Of a stretch of DNA of 64,000 nt, positions 30,712 through 42,724 are shown piece by piece. This DNA comes from Pseudeuparius sepicola. Lineage: Eukaryota; Arthropoda; Insecta; Coleoptera; Anthribidae. Within the stretch, counting starts at the first letter, position 1. Every line of letters starts with the position of its first letter. The stretch lies in NCBI GenBank assembly GCA_963920635.1, contig OY987298.1, positions 84,019,454-84,083,453 on the forward strand, in the 5' to 3' direction. Position numbers and translations under genes: made by a program. The notes beneath the pieces are model-generated. The model was not told the origin of the DNA. It saw nothing but the letters and a program-made list of their open reading frames with translations, and ran no database searches.

Positions 30712-33690
30712 ATAATAATAATATCTTTAATGCCAACCAAATTATTTTACAATAACAAAGCAACGTCATTATATAAAGTATGCCACATGAATGCAGATGT
30801 ACAAAAACCACCCTTCAATGGTATATTGCTGACAACACAAATTAAAATGTTACATTGTAAAGTTAAAATTATAAAAACATTTTTCTTGCAGGAGGCAGAG
30901 CACCTCCGCTTTAAATTTTTGTATGTTTACTAATTGCTGGAGACTAATTGGTAGCATTTTGTAAGCCTTTATTGACCTATAGTGAGGTCCCCTTTGGAAA
31001 TAGGTGGACGCATGAGCGGGAATGCCAAGGTCCATCCTACCCCTGGTCACCACAGACATACCCTCAGTGTAGTGATCCTGATTCGTTCTAAACAGCCCTG
31101 GATGCCTTTTCACAAACAATACGAGTGACAAGTAGTAGAGGGATGGAACAGTAAGTATGCCCAATTTTGAGAAATAAGGCCTACACGATGTCCTAGGGTG
31201 CAATTGAAAGGTGAAGCGCACTATCCGTTTTTGGGCTTTAAAAATCCTAATGGCATTCCTTGATGAACCCCAGAACAAGATGCCATAGCAGATAAGTGAT
31301 TGTATACTGGCAAAATAAAACAATCGTATGGTTTCGATGTTCAAAACCCTGCGAAGCCTTCTAATAAGTGCACACAAGCTGTTAAGTTTATATTCCAAAG
31401 TAGTGATTTGTTTATCCCATTTTAAACTTGTGTCAAGATGAATACCTAAGAATTTTACATGATCTAACACTGGGATTGATTTCCCATTTTGCCTCACATG
31501 CAGAGACTCTCCTCTTGCCGAAGTCTTGCTGAAGGACACAAGACCGGTTTTTTCAGCATTTAGCGTCAATTGATTGTCAAGACACCACTCACTCATTACC
31601 TCCACCACACGCGAACACCCCCCCGAGAGGCCACCCACAGACCCACGTGCCAAAATAACCGACGTATCGTCAGCATACTGACAAACTAGCCCCGAAGCCA
31701 TCCCCCCGGAGAGGCTATTCGCGTATAGCAAGAAAAGCAGAGGACCCAGAATCGAACCCTGAGGGACACCCCGCCTAACCTCAACTGCCCGCGAGAAGCT
31801 TTGCCGTCCTCCCACATTTACACTGACCGTTTGATACCTGTTTGCTAGATACGATCCCAGCAAAGACAAGCAAGTCCCCCTGATCCCGCACCCCTCAAGC
31901 TTCTGAATCATTATCTGGTGATTGATAGTGTCAAAAGCCCTTGAGACGTCGAAATATAAACCTGCAACCTTTTCATTATTATCAATTTTTTCCACAATGT
32001 ACGTAACTGACTTATAAACTGCTAATTCGGTGGACCTTTTTGGTCTGAAGCCATACTGCTGATCAACAAGAACGTTGTTTTGAGATAGGAAATCCATGAT
32101 TCTGTCATAAATCGCTCTCTCAAAGACCTTTGACACTGCAGACAGCAGTGCAACTGGTCTATAATTATTGGCATCCTGTCGGTTGCCCTTTTTAAAAACA
32201 GGAACTAATTTCGCCTTTTTTAAATCAGCAGGGAATATTCCCGCCGTGAAACACTCGTTTATTATATTTACAAGAGGTTTACTTATCAACTGTGCTAGAT
32301 GTTTTAAAACACACACAGGAATCTCATCAAGTCCTGCGGAGAATTTATTTGGAAAATTCATAATTATTTTAATTATTTCGAGCTCATTTACTGGTGTTAA
32401 AAAGAGACTGTTGTGACCTCGGCTACGTTCTGTAAAAGTTCTATTTGTTTGCTGTAATGGTAAGTCAAACTTGTCACTGAATACCTCTGCAATTTTTGCG
32501 GGATCACGTAACTCTGTTTTCAATTTCAATAGATATATTTGAATTTAATTTATTTTTATTTGTCTCGGAATTAAAGATGCCCCAAGCAGTCTTAGTTTTG
32601 TTCTTTGAATTTATTATTTTGTTCTCATTCAAACTTTTTTTATAGTTGGCTAAGAATTTCCTGTATTTTTTTCTTTCTGTTTTATAATGCTTGTACACTA
32701 TCTGGCTGTTTGTGTGCTTATACCAAACATATAAGTCCTTTATATAACTACAATAGTTCCTAATTTCAGTACTTACCCAGTATTGAGAATTTTTGTTGAA
32801 TCTAATTCTAGAAGTATTCACTGGGAAAGCCGAATCAAAATGATAAAAAAGAATATTAAAAAAACACTCATATTTCTCATCCACCCCAGCCTTGCCTAAT
32901 ACTTCAACCCAAGATTCGGTTTGCATAAAATTAACAAATTTCAATATATTCTGTTGTGTAAAGAACCTTTTTTTAACATAGCTTACTTTTTCGTCTCTCT
33001 TATTTGTTTTAAATTTAAATACTTGTCCGTAATGGTCTGACACGTCAGTAATGAAGATAGAACAGACTGAATCTTCATTCATGACATTGCTAAATACATT
33101 GTCAATCTGGGTTCCACCGGCAGGACCATCCCTCGTCACCCCCGTAACTCGTGGTTCCAACCCATAGCTCAATAATAACCCCAACAAATGATTTGTGTTG
33201 TCATTGGTATCAAGAAAATCAATATTAAAATCACCACATACAATTAAGTATTTGTTAGGATTATACACCTTATGCAAAACCTCATTAATATAAGTAAAAA
33301 ATAAGTTTAAGTCGCCTGTTGGCGACTGATATAAGCAAATAATTGTGTAATTTTTATTATCAAAATGGAATTCAGTTAAACAGTACTCGAAATCTTTCTC
33401 AACAGGTCCCAAGTCGAGATTGATTGTGACGGATTCCAATTCTAATCTAGAGAAAATTGCCGTTCCTCCTCCACTCGATTCATATCTAGATGAGTTGGCA
33501 CATAATTTATAGTGCCCTAGGTTAAGAGACCAGATGTCATCTCCCTTTAACCAGTGTTCGGTTACACAAAATATGTCTGGGCACACCTCAGACAATAAGA
33601 CCTCGAGCTCCAACACTTTATTGTTCATACTTCTGGTATTAAGATGTAATAGGGTTTGTATATCTTTAGACCCCTTTGACTATAGAGGTG
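30712..33690 (-). mobile_element. 5'-truncated LINE inserted in gypsy gag
   Basis: Lies between the two gag parts on the same strand. It ends at its 3' side in a (TAT)n/(TTA)n microsatellite (about 30705-30720), the tail type of several LINE clades. The 5' end is cut inside the endonuclease domain and no ORF1 is present. No clear target duplication was found. Confidence 0.85.
30850..33628 (-). pseudogene. LINE endonuclease-reverse transcriptase, frameshifted
   Basis: The endonuclease part (33628-32504) shows APE-type motifs: SEVCPDIFCVTEHWL, VCGDFNIDFL and the terminal SDHYGQVFKF with catalytic His. The RT part (32529-30850) has NNYRPVALLSAVSKVFE, LYFDVSRAFDTINH (motif A), GVPQGSILGPLLFLLY and QYADDTSVI (catalytic YADD). 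The two frames overlap by 26 bases and differ by one frame, so a frameshift near 32520 separates them; in intact members they are one ORF2. Jockey/CR1-like organisation. Long open frames suggest a recent insertion. Confidence 0.9.
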
Positions 33691-34576
33691 GATGTGACAA
33701 CCTACAAAAAAGATTCTCCATTTGGGCAATAAATATTACGACAGACTCTCCCGATTTCTGTTTTCGAGACTTAATTTGTTCCCAAATGTCTTCCTCACAA
33801 TAAGCAGGCAGAAAGTCGGTCTTTAACCTATCTACCAGAGTTCCCCAGCTATTAACATAACCCTTTATGCTCCTGAACCAAGCGAAAGCGCTGCCGGTAA
33901 AAAGTTCGACCGCAGACTCAAATAATTCTTCGTCAGACACTTTGCGAGAATGAGCCAACTCAGAAACACGTTCGATAAAATCGTATAATTTTTTCGAATC
34001 CCCAGAAAATTTTACAGGCCATTCAGAAATGTTAGACTTATGTACGTAAGTCACTACAGTAGGAGGCATAGGAAGGACAGGAAAACAATCAGCCTTTGGC
34101 TTAAAATTTGCCTCTTTAGGAAGCTTATCAAACAAGTCACCCTCTAACTGGAGAGTCGTAGCAAAGGATTCCATTTTGAAACGCTCTGCTTCTTCGTCGT
34201 TATCCTCGGGGATTTTCAAGCGCTTGATACGCTTAGCAATATGTATAAGTCGTGATTTGAGACGTGCAAAAGCTGAATCTAATTCATCTCCCTCAAACTC
34301 CGAAATAGCAGATGTAATGGTATCTAAGCAAGCTTTAATTTCTGCAGATTCTTCCGCATAAGTTTTTTTGTATTTAGATAGGTCGACTTCCGCATCTGGT
34401 TTAGCTGACTCCCTAGCCAACAAACGTGCTAACATTTTTCTTTTATCGGTAAGATTTCGTTTGGTAACTATGCCCCGTATAGCTAATTCGTAATCATTTT
34501 CGTCACTAACCAGATATTTTATATGAAAAGTGTCCTCCATTTTGAGAGACTGAACAATACCTACTATTATCAACAA
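33680..34576 (-). pseudogene. gag: Gypsy gag, 5' part (matrix/capsid)
   Basis: About 285-298 residues; the natural start is probably the ATG before EDTFHIKYLV. The capsid region shows WPVKFSGDSKKLYDFIERV and GSAFAWFRSIKGYVNSWGTL, typical of gypsy gag. It ends at MENLFCRLSHPPL, where the LINE begins. No frameshift is seen in this part. Confidence 0.85.
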
Positions 34577-35053
34577 CCAAACTATCGAATTTCAAATTTT
34601 ATAACAATGCTTGTAAACAAGGTTTTAAACGCCCCTGTATAGTTATAAATTTAAAATTAGAGATAAATATCGCTGTTTAGAACAAGAAAAAACTGACCAC
34701 CGATTCCAAGTGCCTCAAAAAATCTTCGAAAAGGCATATGACAAAAAAAACTAACAAAAAAACAATGTCCAGCACTTCCAACCAGAACCGAATAAGTTAG
34801 ATATTTTGAGTTTAAGCCATCCTAGTAAAATTCAGGACGTCTTATCTACTACGTCTACTCACTATTGTTTAGATAGTAATTAATCTCGAGCCTATGATAT
34901 CTCTCACTCTCCCCGAGACGAATAACCAGACAAGTTATTTTTTTTTATTATTATTGCTAACATCACTGCAAAGGCAAAAAATGAAAAAAAGTAATTTAAA
35001 ATAAACTAGAAAATGACTCGAAATCTCAGGCCCCAAACGTTGGTCGCCATTTG
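34577..35053 (-). other. Gypsy leader with primer-binding site
   Basis: Untranslated leader. Minus-strand TGGCGACCAACGTTTGGGGC lies at about 35049-35030, four bases from the 5' LTR, and fits a tRNA 3' end ending in GGTCGCCA. No coding signal in the remainder. Confidence 0.65.
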
Positions 35054-36495
35054 TGTAACTCTACCTTAAGGGTAGTGCACAATGCATACGGCAGCTATGG
35101 GGTTGGTGAAGAGCAGGGTTCGTGGGCAAGGAGATTTTCAATTCAATTTATTTTAACGTAAAGCAAATGTTCATAAAAAAAGAAAAAGGGTGCCACCGAG
35201 CTTTTTTTTTGGAAAACTGGAAAACCACCTTGATTAAAAAACAAGTGTTACTTTGCAATTATGTGAACAATGAAACACAACTTGTAAAACACATTTTTAA
35301 TAGGCGTAGGACCTACCTACAAACAAAAGTCATCAATCTGGATGAACTCAACCGTCTACAAATGGATATGAACTTATTTATGACATGTCATTAGAGACGT
35401 GCACAAAAATATATTAAATTTCATTATAGTAACTAGTACTTTTCAAGTTCGAACTCTTAAAGTTTACACTTTTACTTTTATGACAAAAGTATTATGTAAT
35501 AATATGATCACTATTCAAAATAAAATGAGGGGGGTCTTATTATGACCACAGTAAGCAGGTAGATACTAAGTTTGCTTGTAGTGTGTGAGAAAATAACTCG
35601 ATTGTAACGTCAGACAATAATACGTGTTCACCACTTATCTGGTTTGGCGTTGAGTCGGGAAGAGCCGGAGGAGAAAACCAAACTGGCAGAACCGCTTGTC
35701 GGGTGTAGACAGGAGTTCGCTGCAACCGTCTTTGCTGCACCCTGCGTAGGTTCGGACGCCACTGAATCCAGGGATAGCTCTCTCTCTATCTATTCCAATT
35801 AATGCAAGAGACTAGTTCATAGTTATGACCTAACTTGTACACTTAACACTTTCTTGTGGATTTTCTTAGATAACTAGACAAAGCTGCAGGCTTTCTGTGA
35901 CACAGGGATGAAAGAACTGGATATGGGTATAACAGTCCCAATCACTCGGGCAGGGAGTATGCCTACAAGATCATAAAAAAATGTCGAATTTAAAAAGAAT
36001 AATAAAAACGAGCTTACCCACTTAAAAAGAAACAGTCCACCAGGCGATGCTGGCTTTCCAGAATGCAAACGATAGGCAAAGTAAGGCAGGGCAAGGTACG
36101 GCACTCCAGAAGATATCAAAAATATTCCGAGGGCGAAATAATCCAAAGATTTCGCCAACGGTTCAGCCCAGACTGCCTTTTTTTTTGTCGACAAAAACGG
36201 TAGGTACCACCGGGCGCCACAAAAACTTAAGTTCGCCACGGAAAAACCGGCGTTGACCAGGTAAGGACTTACCAATCTAGTTTGCCCTCATTTATTCCAC
36301 AGAACAAGCGGTTTTAGACTGCAGAGTACAATTACTAACCTTTCTGAATATGATGGGAAATGCACAGCGAAGTGGCAGTGAAAAACTCAATCATTTTCTC
36401 TCCAATAAACTCGACCCAACCTATAGCATCTAACTTAGTGACTTTAACACATCTACAAATCAAAAAATAAGGCGCGATATTTTTGAAACGCTACA
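35054..36495 (-). repeat. 5' LTR of the gypsy element, complete
   Basis: 1,442 bases, beginning TGTAACTCTACC and ending CGCTACA on the plus strand. It is uninterrupted and preserves the single-copy version of the GGCGTAGG target used by the 8.1-kb element in the other LTR. Confidence 0.9.
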
Positions 36496-37539
36496 AACTC
36501 CTAAATGACTGAACGGATTTCAACAAACTTGGTCTCGTTGGGAAAAGCATTTATTGGTCCATCAAACCCATCTTACCCGTGATATGTCTAAGTCTCAGTG
36601 ATGCCGCTAGAGCGCGTTTTTTGATATAATAACAGAAAATTGCAAAATTCTCGAAAAAATTAAATGCAATATTACTTTTTTTTTAATAAAAATGTAGTGA
36701 AATTATACCTAAATAGGCTAGTGAAAACCGTATCTCGATATCCTATTCCTAGCTGAAAATATCAAAGAAAGAAAATTTAGTTTTATCATAAAATTTTAAA
36801 AAGACGCTGTTACACCGGTATTTACTCTTATTTGTCTTTTTTTAAGATTTAATGAAAAACTTTCATAATTTTATCATTTTTTTAATTATAAAAGTATACT
36901 TAGTTCAAAAAATTAAAAAAAAAAACGTGTAGGGGCATAATAATCAATGCATTTAATATGCAAGTGCAAGGTAGGCAAAATACGAAGGGTAGGCCATGGA
37001 GGAAAAACAAATGCCTAAAATCAACTTATCAACAAATATTAAAATCCTATTCCTAACTGAAAATGTTTTTTTTATAGGACTAATGCTTCCTTAAATGCTC
37101 GAACTGTCTTCCATCCAATGCTCTAGCGGCATCACTGAGACTTAGACATATCACGGATAAGATGGGTTTGATGGACCAATAAATACTTTTTCGAACGAGG
37201 CCAAGTTTGTTAAAATCCGTTCAGTCATTTAGGAGTTACAGCTGTTTATTTAAAAAACATTGACTCACTCCCCACCACTTTATTTTAATAGCTATGTCAA
37301 AAAGTGTTAAACAAAAATTACTCGAATAAAGCTTACCTTTAAAAAGCATATATTACTTTGGTAACATTACTAGGTGGATTTCAGTGAAAATCACTGTACA
37401 AGTTTAAGATGGCACGCCCCCTGGTGACTATCTTGGAAATCTGAAAATAATTTCCAGGTTTTTCTCTTGGCCACTTTATTCTAAAATTTTTTTACCGCAA
37501 ATCTCTACGACGAATAGTTTCCGAGATACAGCACTACTG

Positions 37540-37690
37540 TACAATGCTGATAGCTCTTCAATAGTTCAAGACATCTTCCCCTCAGCCCCATTTTGTCCAA
37601 TTTATCAATCATAAGAGGTATATTCACTGTGTCGAAGGCTTTCTGTAAGTCAATGAAAACCGCTATAACATATTTTTGTTCTTGTCGATT
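37540..37690 (-). pseudogene. LINE reverse transcriptase fragment (motif A region)
   Basis: Minus-strand translation contains VIAVFIDLQKAFDTVN, RT motif A with the catalytic Asp, followed by LDKMGLRGRCLELLKSY. It ends at the foldback MITE border and is continued by the fragment at 16205-16346. Confidence 0.75.
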
Positions 37691-37910
37691 TCACTTGTTA
37701 TACAGGGTGATTTTTTAGGTCTACCACCGCCATTTTCACGCTTATTTTACGCCCTACAAAAAAGCGTAAGAAACAAAAATGTTGCAATTTTGGACAGATA
37801 AGTGGTGCTGCAAAAGAAATCGGCATCCATGGCCAACTTGTCGCGCAATATTAAAAAAACCTCAAATTGAGCAATATTATTAATACCCGTGGAATGTTTA
37901 TTTTAAGAGA

Positions 37911-38320
37911 CAGAGGAAAACTTTTATATTGAAAATTGATGGCACTGAGAAGCTTTATCCATCCACGTAGTCAGATAGTTTCAACAAATTACACAGGGTC
38001 TTCGGTTCTCTTGAGGCTATGCATTTTTTTTTTTGTTTATTTCTTATTAAGCGATTTTCTCGCTTATTTTAGGCCGCACAGAAAATACGTAAGACAACAA
38101 AATATGGCAATTTTGGTCAGCGAAGCGACTTTAAAAAAGGAATGTGCCTCCAAGCCCAACTTTTCGCACTGTACTAAAAAAACTTAGTACCGACAAAAAT
38201 TTTCATAGCCTCAAGAGAGCCGAAGACCCTGTGTAATTTGCTCAAACTATCTGACTACGTGGATGGATAAAGCTTCTCAGTGCCATCAATTTTCAATATA
38301 AAAGTTTTCCTCTGTCTGTA
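37911..38320. repeat. Foldback MITE, arms about 120 bp
   Basis: AGAGACAGAGGAAAACTTTT...GGGTCTTCGGTTCTCTTGAGG is mirrored by CCTCAAGAGAGCCGAAGACCC...AAAAGTTTTCCTCTGTC. The loop (38030-38195) contains a copy of the CGCTTATTTTA...GCAATTTTGG segment also found at 37738-37790. Confidence 0.8.
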
Positions 38321-39447
38321 TGCCATCTCTTATGACATTGTTAACGAGCGTCACATTATAATTTTTAGTTATACCTTGCTTTGTGACAGCATCTGCTCCA
38401 GGTGCACAATTATTTTTTTATTGCACCATTGAAATGCTTGTAAAAAGACAGTTCAAAAAGATATAACACACTATGTCTAAATGAAGCGGTTGCTTCGTTA
38501 TTACGCAAAATACGTATTTTTTCTGCTCTGTATCAACAAAGATGCCATTTCTCAAGGAGCGTCACATTATAGGGGGCCATGGAAAATGAAATAACGCAAT
38601 TATATGACAGGGTTAAGGGCTATTTAATAATATTTTTCTACTCCTATGCTAGTAACATACCTATTAAGTGACGGTTTAGCTTATAATTAAGTTCATTGTT
38701 ACGAACACTGACACGTAATGACTGACACGTAATAAAAAAAATTACGTATCTGTTCTTAATTAAAACGCAATTATCACGGGTGGTGCCTTGTTAGCGCGGC
38801 ATCCGCGTCACCATAGCAACTAACCGACATACTAATTGTTGCCTGTCAGATAATCAGAAGTATAGTTTATCTATTATAATAGTTTTTCTTTCGTCGAAGA
38901 AAAATTATAATACAAAACTCGAGTTGTAAGCTTATTACATACTCGTGGAATTACAGCACTCGCCGCTGCGCGGCTCGTGCGCAACTTTTCCACTCATAAG
39001 TAATAAGCTATGTAATATACTATTTTTCGTTGAGAAGCAACAATACAAAATTAAGTAATACTAACAATTACATAATAATAGGTACTAACTAGAAGAAAAA
39101 CAAGAAACTACATATACACTTTATTAATATTATGCTATTTACCTGTTACCTATTTATATTTGCTTCTCTTTGTTTGGACCTTGCCATGGACTATGAAATT
39201 TCGTTCGAACTTTCTGAATTTTCTTTTCGTCAAAGGTGGTAAATGTAAATGCCTTTCATTAAAAACTCTTAATTGTTCTTTCTAAAATTCTTTTACACTC
39301 TCCATGAGTGTAAAACATATACAAAATATCTTCGTTAGAATAGTTAATTGGAGCCATTCTTGTCAACAGTTAATATTTTATTGTTTGGAACACAATAAAT
39401 GACAATCACAAATGAAAAATCCATGGCCGCCTATTAGAAAAGGTCCG
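38321..39447. other. Gene-free repeat debris
   Basis: No coding signal. GAGCGTCACATTATA occurs at about 38348 and 38568. A hairpin with arms TAAGCTTATTACATACTCGT and its near-inverse spans about 38928-39012. Confidence 0.4.
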
Positions 39448-39790
39448 TTATTTGTTGATATGGAGCAGCAAAAATACGTACCTCCTCTTCTTTAATTTTT
39501 TTTCCATTTTGTATATTTTAGCAGCTAATTCTAAGCCTACTCTTGAAAAATGTTTGTTAAATTCTTGTGCTATATTTCTTTCGTTAGTTATCTCTTTGCC
39601 ATTTTTGTCGAGTATCTTGTAAATTTTGCTTGATTTTCTTGTTTGTCTACCACATGCTTCATTTAAGCTATTCCAGTTTTTTTTATTCCCTTTTACTTCT
39701 TGGAACTTTCTGTTATAGTATAATTTCTTTAGATGTTTTCGCATGTTGTTTGCTTTATTTTTTAACTTTTTGAATTTCAACTGTGTATAC
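39448..39790 (-). pseudogene. LINE fragment, endonuclease-RT linker
   Basis: Minus-strand translation contains YYNRKFQEVKGNKKNWNSLN, ILDKNGKEITNERNIAQEFN and KHFSRVGLELAAKI, the conserved linker before the LINE RT domain. Upstream of about 39790 the open frame runs into unrelated MITE sequence. It may belong to the same LINE as the fragments at 37.6 and 16.3 kb. Confidence 0.65.
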
Positions 39791-41087
39791 ACTGTGTCCC
39801 AGATAAGAATGAACAGCATGGGGATATTGCAAACGGTGAGAGATACGGCAACAGTTAAATGGGGAAAAAGTTGCGCATTTTTGAGGTCAATAAAATGGCA
39901 CAAATAGAATTCTAATATCTTTTTTCGTTTTTGAGTTATTTTGAAAAAAGTTAAATTTTGCGTTTTCGATTTTATTTTTTCTGAAGTTGTTATCACAGAT
40001 AGAATAAAAACACTTTCTTGTGTCACTTTTTAACGGGCTTTAAGATGACGTTTTTAGATTTGTTCTACAACGTTTCGTTTTTGAGAAACCATCTTCAACT
40101 TTATTTTTTAAATACGGACCTGGATTTTTTTTGCAATTTTGAAAGCACTTTTCATTGCAAATACCATGATGTATGACACGAAATATTTCTAAAATGTTTT
40201 GAGACAATTATACTGAAAATTCCTTTTTTCCATTCGTTTTTTTCTATTGCGGCCCTGTATTTAATAATAAGAAGTCTAAATATTAATCAGTATTGTCAAC
40301 AATTTAACTTACAGTTTATTTTGACTTCGAAAACTTAATATTTTTAAATACGGCCCTCTCTGGTAAGTGTCTTTCTCTGTTGTTGTGATAAGTCTCAAAA
40401 AGAAAATGGAAAAAAGAATACCGACAATAATGGTGAAAGTGAAGCTGACTGGGAAAACTCTTGCCTAGTTTTAGCTCTAAACTTTAAAGAAAATAGCTTG
40501 TCTCTAATTTGTTCTACCCCAACATCAACATTGCCTGTACTAAATTTAGATACAAACTTTTTACGAAATTTCGTAAAAAAATGTGTGAAAAGTTAAAATT
40601 CATAAACTTTGTACGAAATTTTGTAAAAAAGTGTGAATTCACAAACTTTCTACAAAATTTCGTAAAAAAAAGTGTGAATTCTAAAAAAGTAGTATGTGGC
40701 CCTTCTACGCTTTCGTACACAACTAACAATCAAATACATATAGGGGAGAGGCGGGTAAAATGACATACCCAGTAATTTTGGTAAAAAAAGATGAAATGAA
40801 GGTATAAAACATTTTTTTTGTAATGTATGAGTAGTCAATGACAGTATCTGTGATATTAAGTAAATAATAAACAGTTTCTTTAAAAAACTGTAATAAAAAC
40901 AATGAAAACATTTTTTTTTCTCAAAAAACCATATTGGCCGCCCATGCCGGGCAAAATGACATACTTAAATTTACATATGCTTAACGTGTAAAAACCTTAG
41001 TTATTAACTAAAACCAAAAATAGTAGGTATGTACCTACTTTGTTTATGGCTGGCAGAGTTCACAGATAAACATTTTTGATCTTTTAG
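39791..41087. other. Gene-free MITE-derived sequence and Tigger 3' flank
   Basis: Begins with a CACTGTGTCCCAG end typical of the local TA-flanked MITEs. Three near-copies of AAATTTCGTAAAAAA-GTGTGAA occur at 40565-40680. GGGGAGAGGCGGGTAAAATGACATA (from 40743) resembles a pogo/Tigger terminus. No coding signal. Confidence 0.4.
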
Positions 41088-42724
41088 AAACCCCAGCACA
41101 TTCTGAATATGACCACTTTTGGCAAAGTTGACATCTTAACCACCCTTCTTGCGATTTAGATCTACTAAAAAGGTCGTTGCAATAGAGGCAAGCGCAATCG
41201 TCCTCGTCATCATCAAGAACACTGAAAGGATCTTCATCTTCTTCATCGCTTGACTTGTAAAATACTTTTTTCTTCGCAACACTTCTTTGGCTTTTTCTTT
41301 GGGTTTCTTCTTTCTTTTTATCTTCTTTTGTTCCTCAATCTCCCTCCAATACCTTCTTTTTAACCACATTACTTACTTACTTACTAGATTTTCTTTCAGT
41401 ACTTTGTGGTATGGGAGTCAATTCGTGTAAAATATTCTGAATATCATCCTTCGCAGAAGTAGAAGGACCAGCATCATCCACGATTTTGTTTAAGGGATGA
41501 CTTTTTGAGGATTGCAAATTGTTTGAAATCTCTTTTGGTACATTGTTTTCAGAAGTGGTTTCTGGAATATCGGTTGTTAAACTTGGTAGAAATACGTGGT
41601 CGGGAAAAATATTGGGGTTTAGTGGCGATATTCCAGTGGCCTTGAATCCGCTAAAGGCATTTTCAATTCTGGCTGCTTTCTCATAAGCTGAACTAAAAAG
41701 TTTGCACACTTGGTAGATGGTTACTGTACGGCCAGGATTTTGTCTAAGCCACTGAGTAACAGCTTGATTATAATATTTACGAAGTGGCCCAAAAAACGCC
41801 AAGTCCAGTGGCTGCAAATAATGGGTGCAATGAGCCGGCAAACAGAGAGGCACAACTGGATGTCTTTTAGGTAATTCTAGAGCTTCAAAACTTTTATGGC
41901 TTAAATGCCCATCCAAAATTAATAAAGCTTTTTGATCTTTATTAGGCCGGACGTAATCTATAAAATGTTGCATCCATTTAACAAATAAATCTGATGTCAT
42001 GTAACCAGTTTCATTATGAAGTTCTAAGGTACCAACAGGGACCCCATCGTACAGATCTGGATTAAACCTTTTTCTAAGAAAAATTATGGAAGGTGGAACG
42101 TACGTTCCCCCAGAACTCATGCATACTACGACTGTTGAATGGTGGCACTTGAACAGTTGTGAGGGCCGACTCATCCATATTAAAAATCATGGTGTTACTA
42201 ATTTTATTACTATTAATCACTTCTTCAAGTTTGTCAAAAAATTTACTTACTTGCAGCTTATTAAAAGCCTCGGCTCGAGCAAGCGAGGTGGGTTCTGGAG
42301 AACGCAATGACAATTGTGGATTGCGCTTACGGAAACCATTCAACCATCCTTTTCGAGCCACCTTTAGTTCTTTATTGAAAGTGTGCTTGATTTTCTTTTT
42401 TCTGCAATTTCGTATGCAAGCTTTCGGATGTCTGTGGTTGTCAAGCCGAAAAAAACGGGACTCCAAATCTAAAATGTGGTTTACTAATGCTTTTTCGACT
42501 TCCTCATTCAGCGTGGCTCTAATTGAACCAAGGTGTTTCTTGAATTCTACAGCTATCTTATTTATATTTAGTCCTCGACGACCTAGAGTTGCTGTTGGCA
42601 CATTAAACATTTTGCTAGCTTTTAGCCAGCCGAATTCACGGTTGCGGACAGCTTCCAGAGCTCTCTGCATGTCCGCCTCATTCCAATTAGCTCTACCAGA
42701 TTTTCTTTTATATGAATACACCAT
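41088..42724 (-). pseudogene. Tigger/pogo transposase with PHD-like tail, broken
   Basis: The N-terminal frame (42724-42074) carries a psq/CENP-B-type DNA-binding region (WNEADMQRALEAVRN) and the first catalytic Asp in IFNMDESALTTVQ. The second frame (42174-41377) has the second Asp in LLILDGHLSH and the third in LQPLDLAFFGPL, giving a DDD catalytic set. Between them about 25 residues seem deleted, with a frame change near 42130. The tail crosses another frameshift near 41270, then reads DCACLYCNDLF and CQLCQKWSY...CAGV, a PHD-finger-like Cys pattern. Such transposases insert at TA. Non-functional. Confidence 0.88.

Larger units (their letters stand above)
16679..36495 (-). mobile_element. 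Gypsy-type LTR retrotransposon with nested insertions
   Basis: Reads on the minus strand. Termini are TG...CA type, and a 4-bp duplication AACT flanks it at 16675-16678 and 36496-36499. Order in element sense: 5' LTR (right), primer-binding site, gag, pol, polypurine tract, 3' LTR (left). Pol order protease-RT-RNase H-integrase is that of gypsy (Ty3). No env-like frame lies between integrase and the 3' LTR. A LINE interrupts gag and an 8.1-kb element interrupts the 3' LTR. Frameshifts and a stop in pol show it is dead. Confidence 0.9.
16347..37539. mobile_element. Foldback MITE (about 1.37 kb native), split by a gypsy element
   Basis: The left part is 16347-16678, the right part 36500-37539. 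The outer 330 bases of each side are inverted copies of each other, and 36500-36640 pairs with 37080-37235, so the native element is nearly a complete palindrome with a loop of about 440 bases. It is bordered by TA (16345-46 and 37540-41) inside LINE sequence. The left end begins CAGGGTGGTC; the right end lacks about 20 of those bases. TA target and CAGGGTG termini suggest mobilisation by a Tc1/mariner-type transposase. No transposase inside. Confidence 0.8.

Noticed and set aside
37936..38187. 83-codon frame at 37.9 kb
   Set aside because: It starts in the arm of a foldback MITE and runs through its loop; no homology signal.
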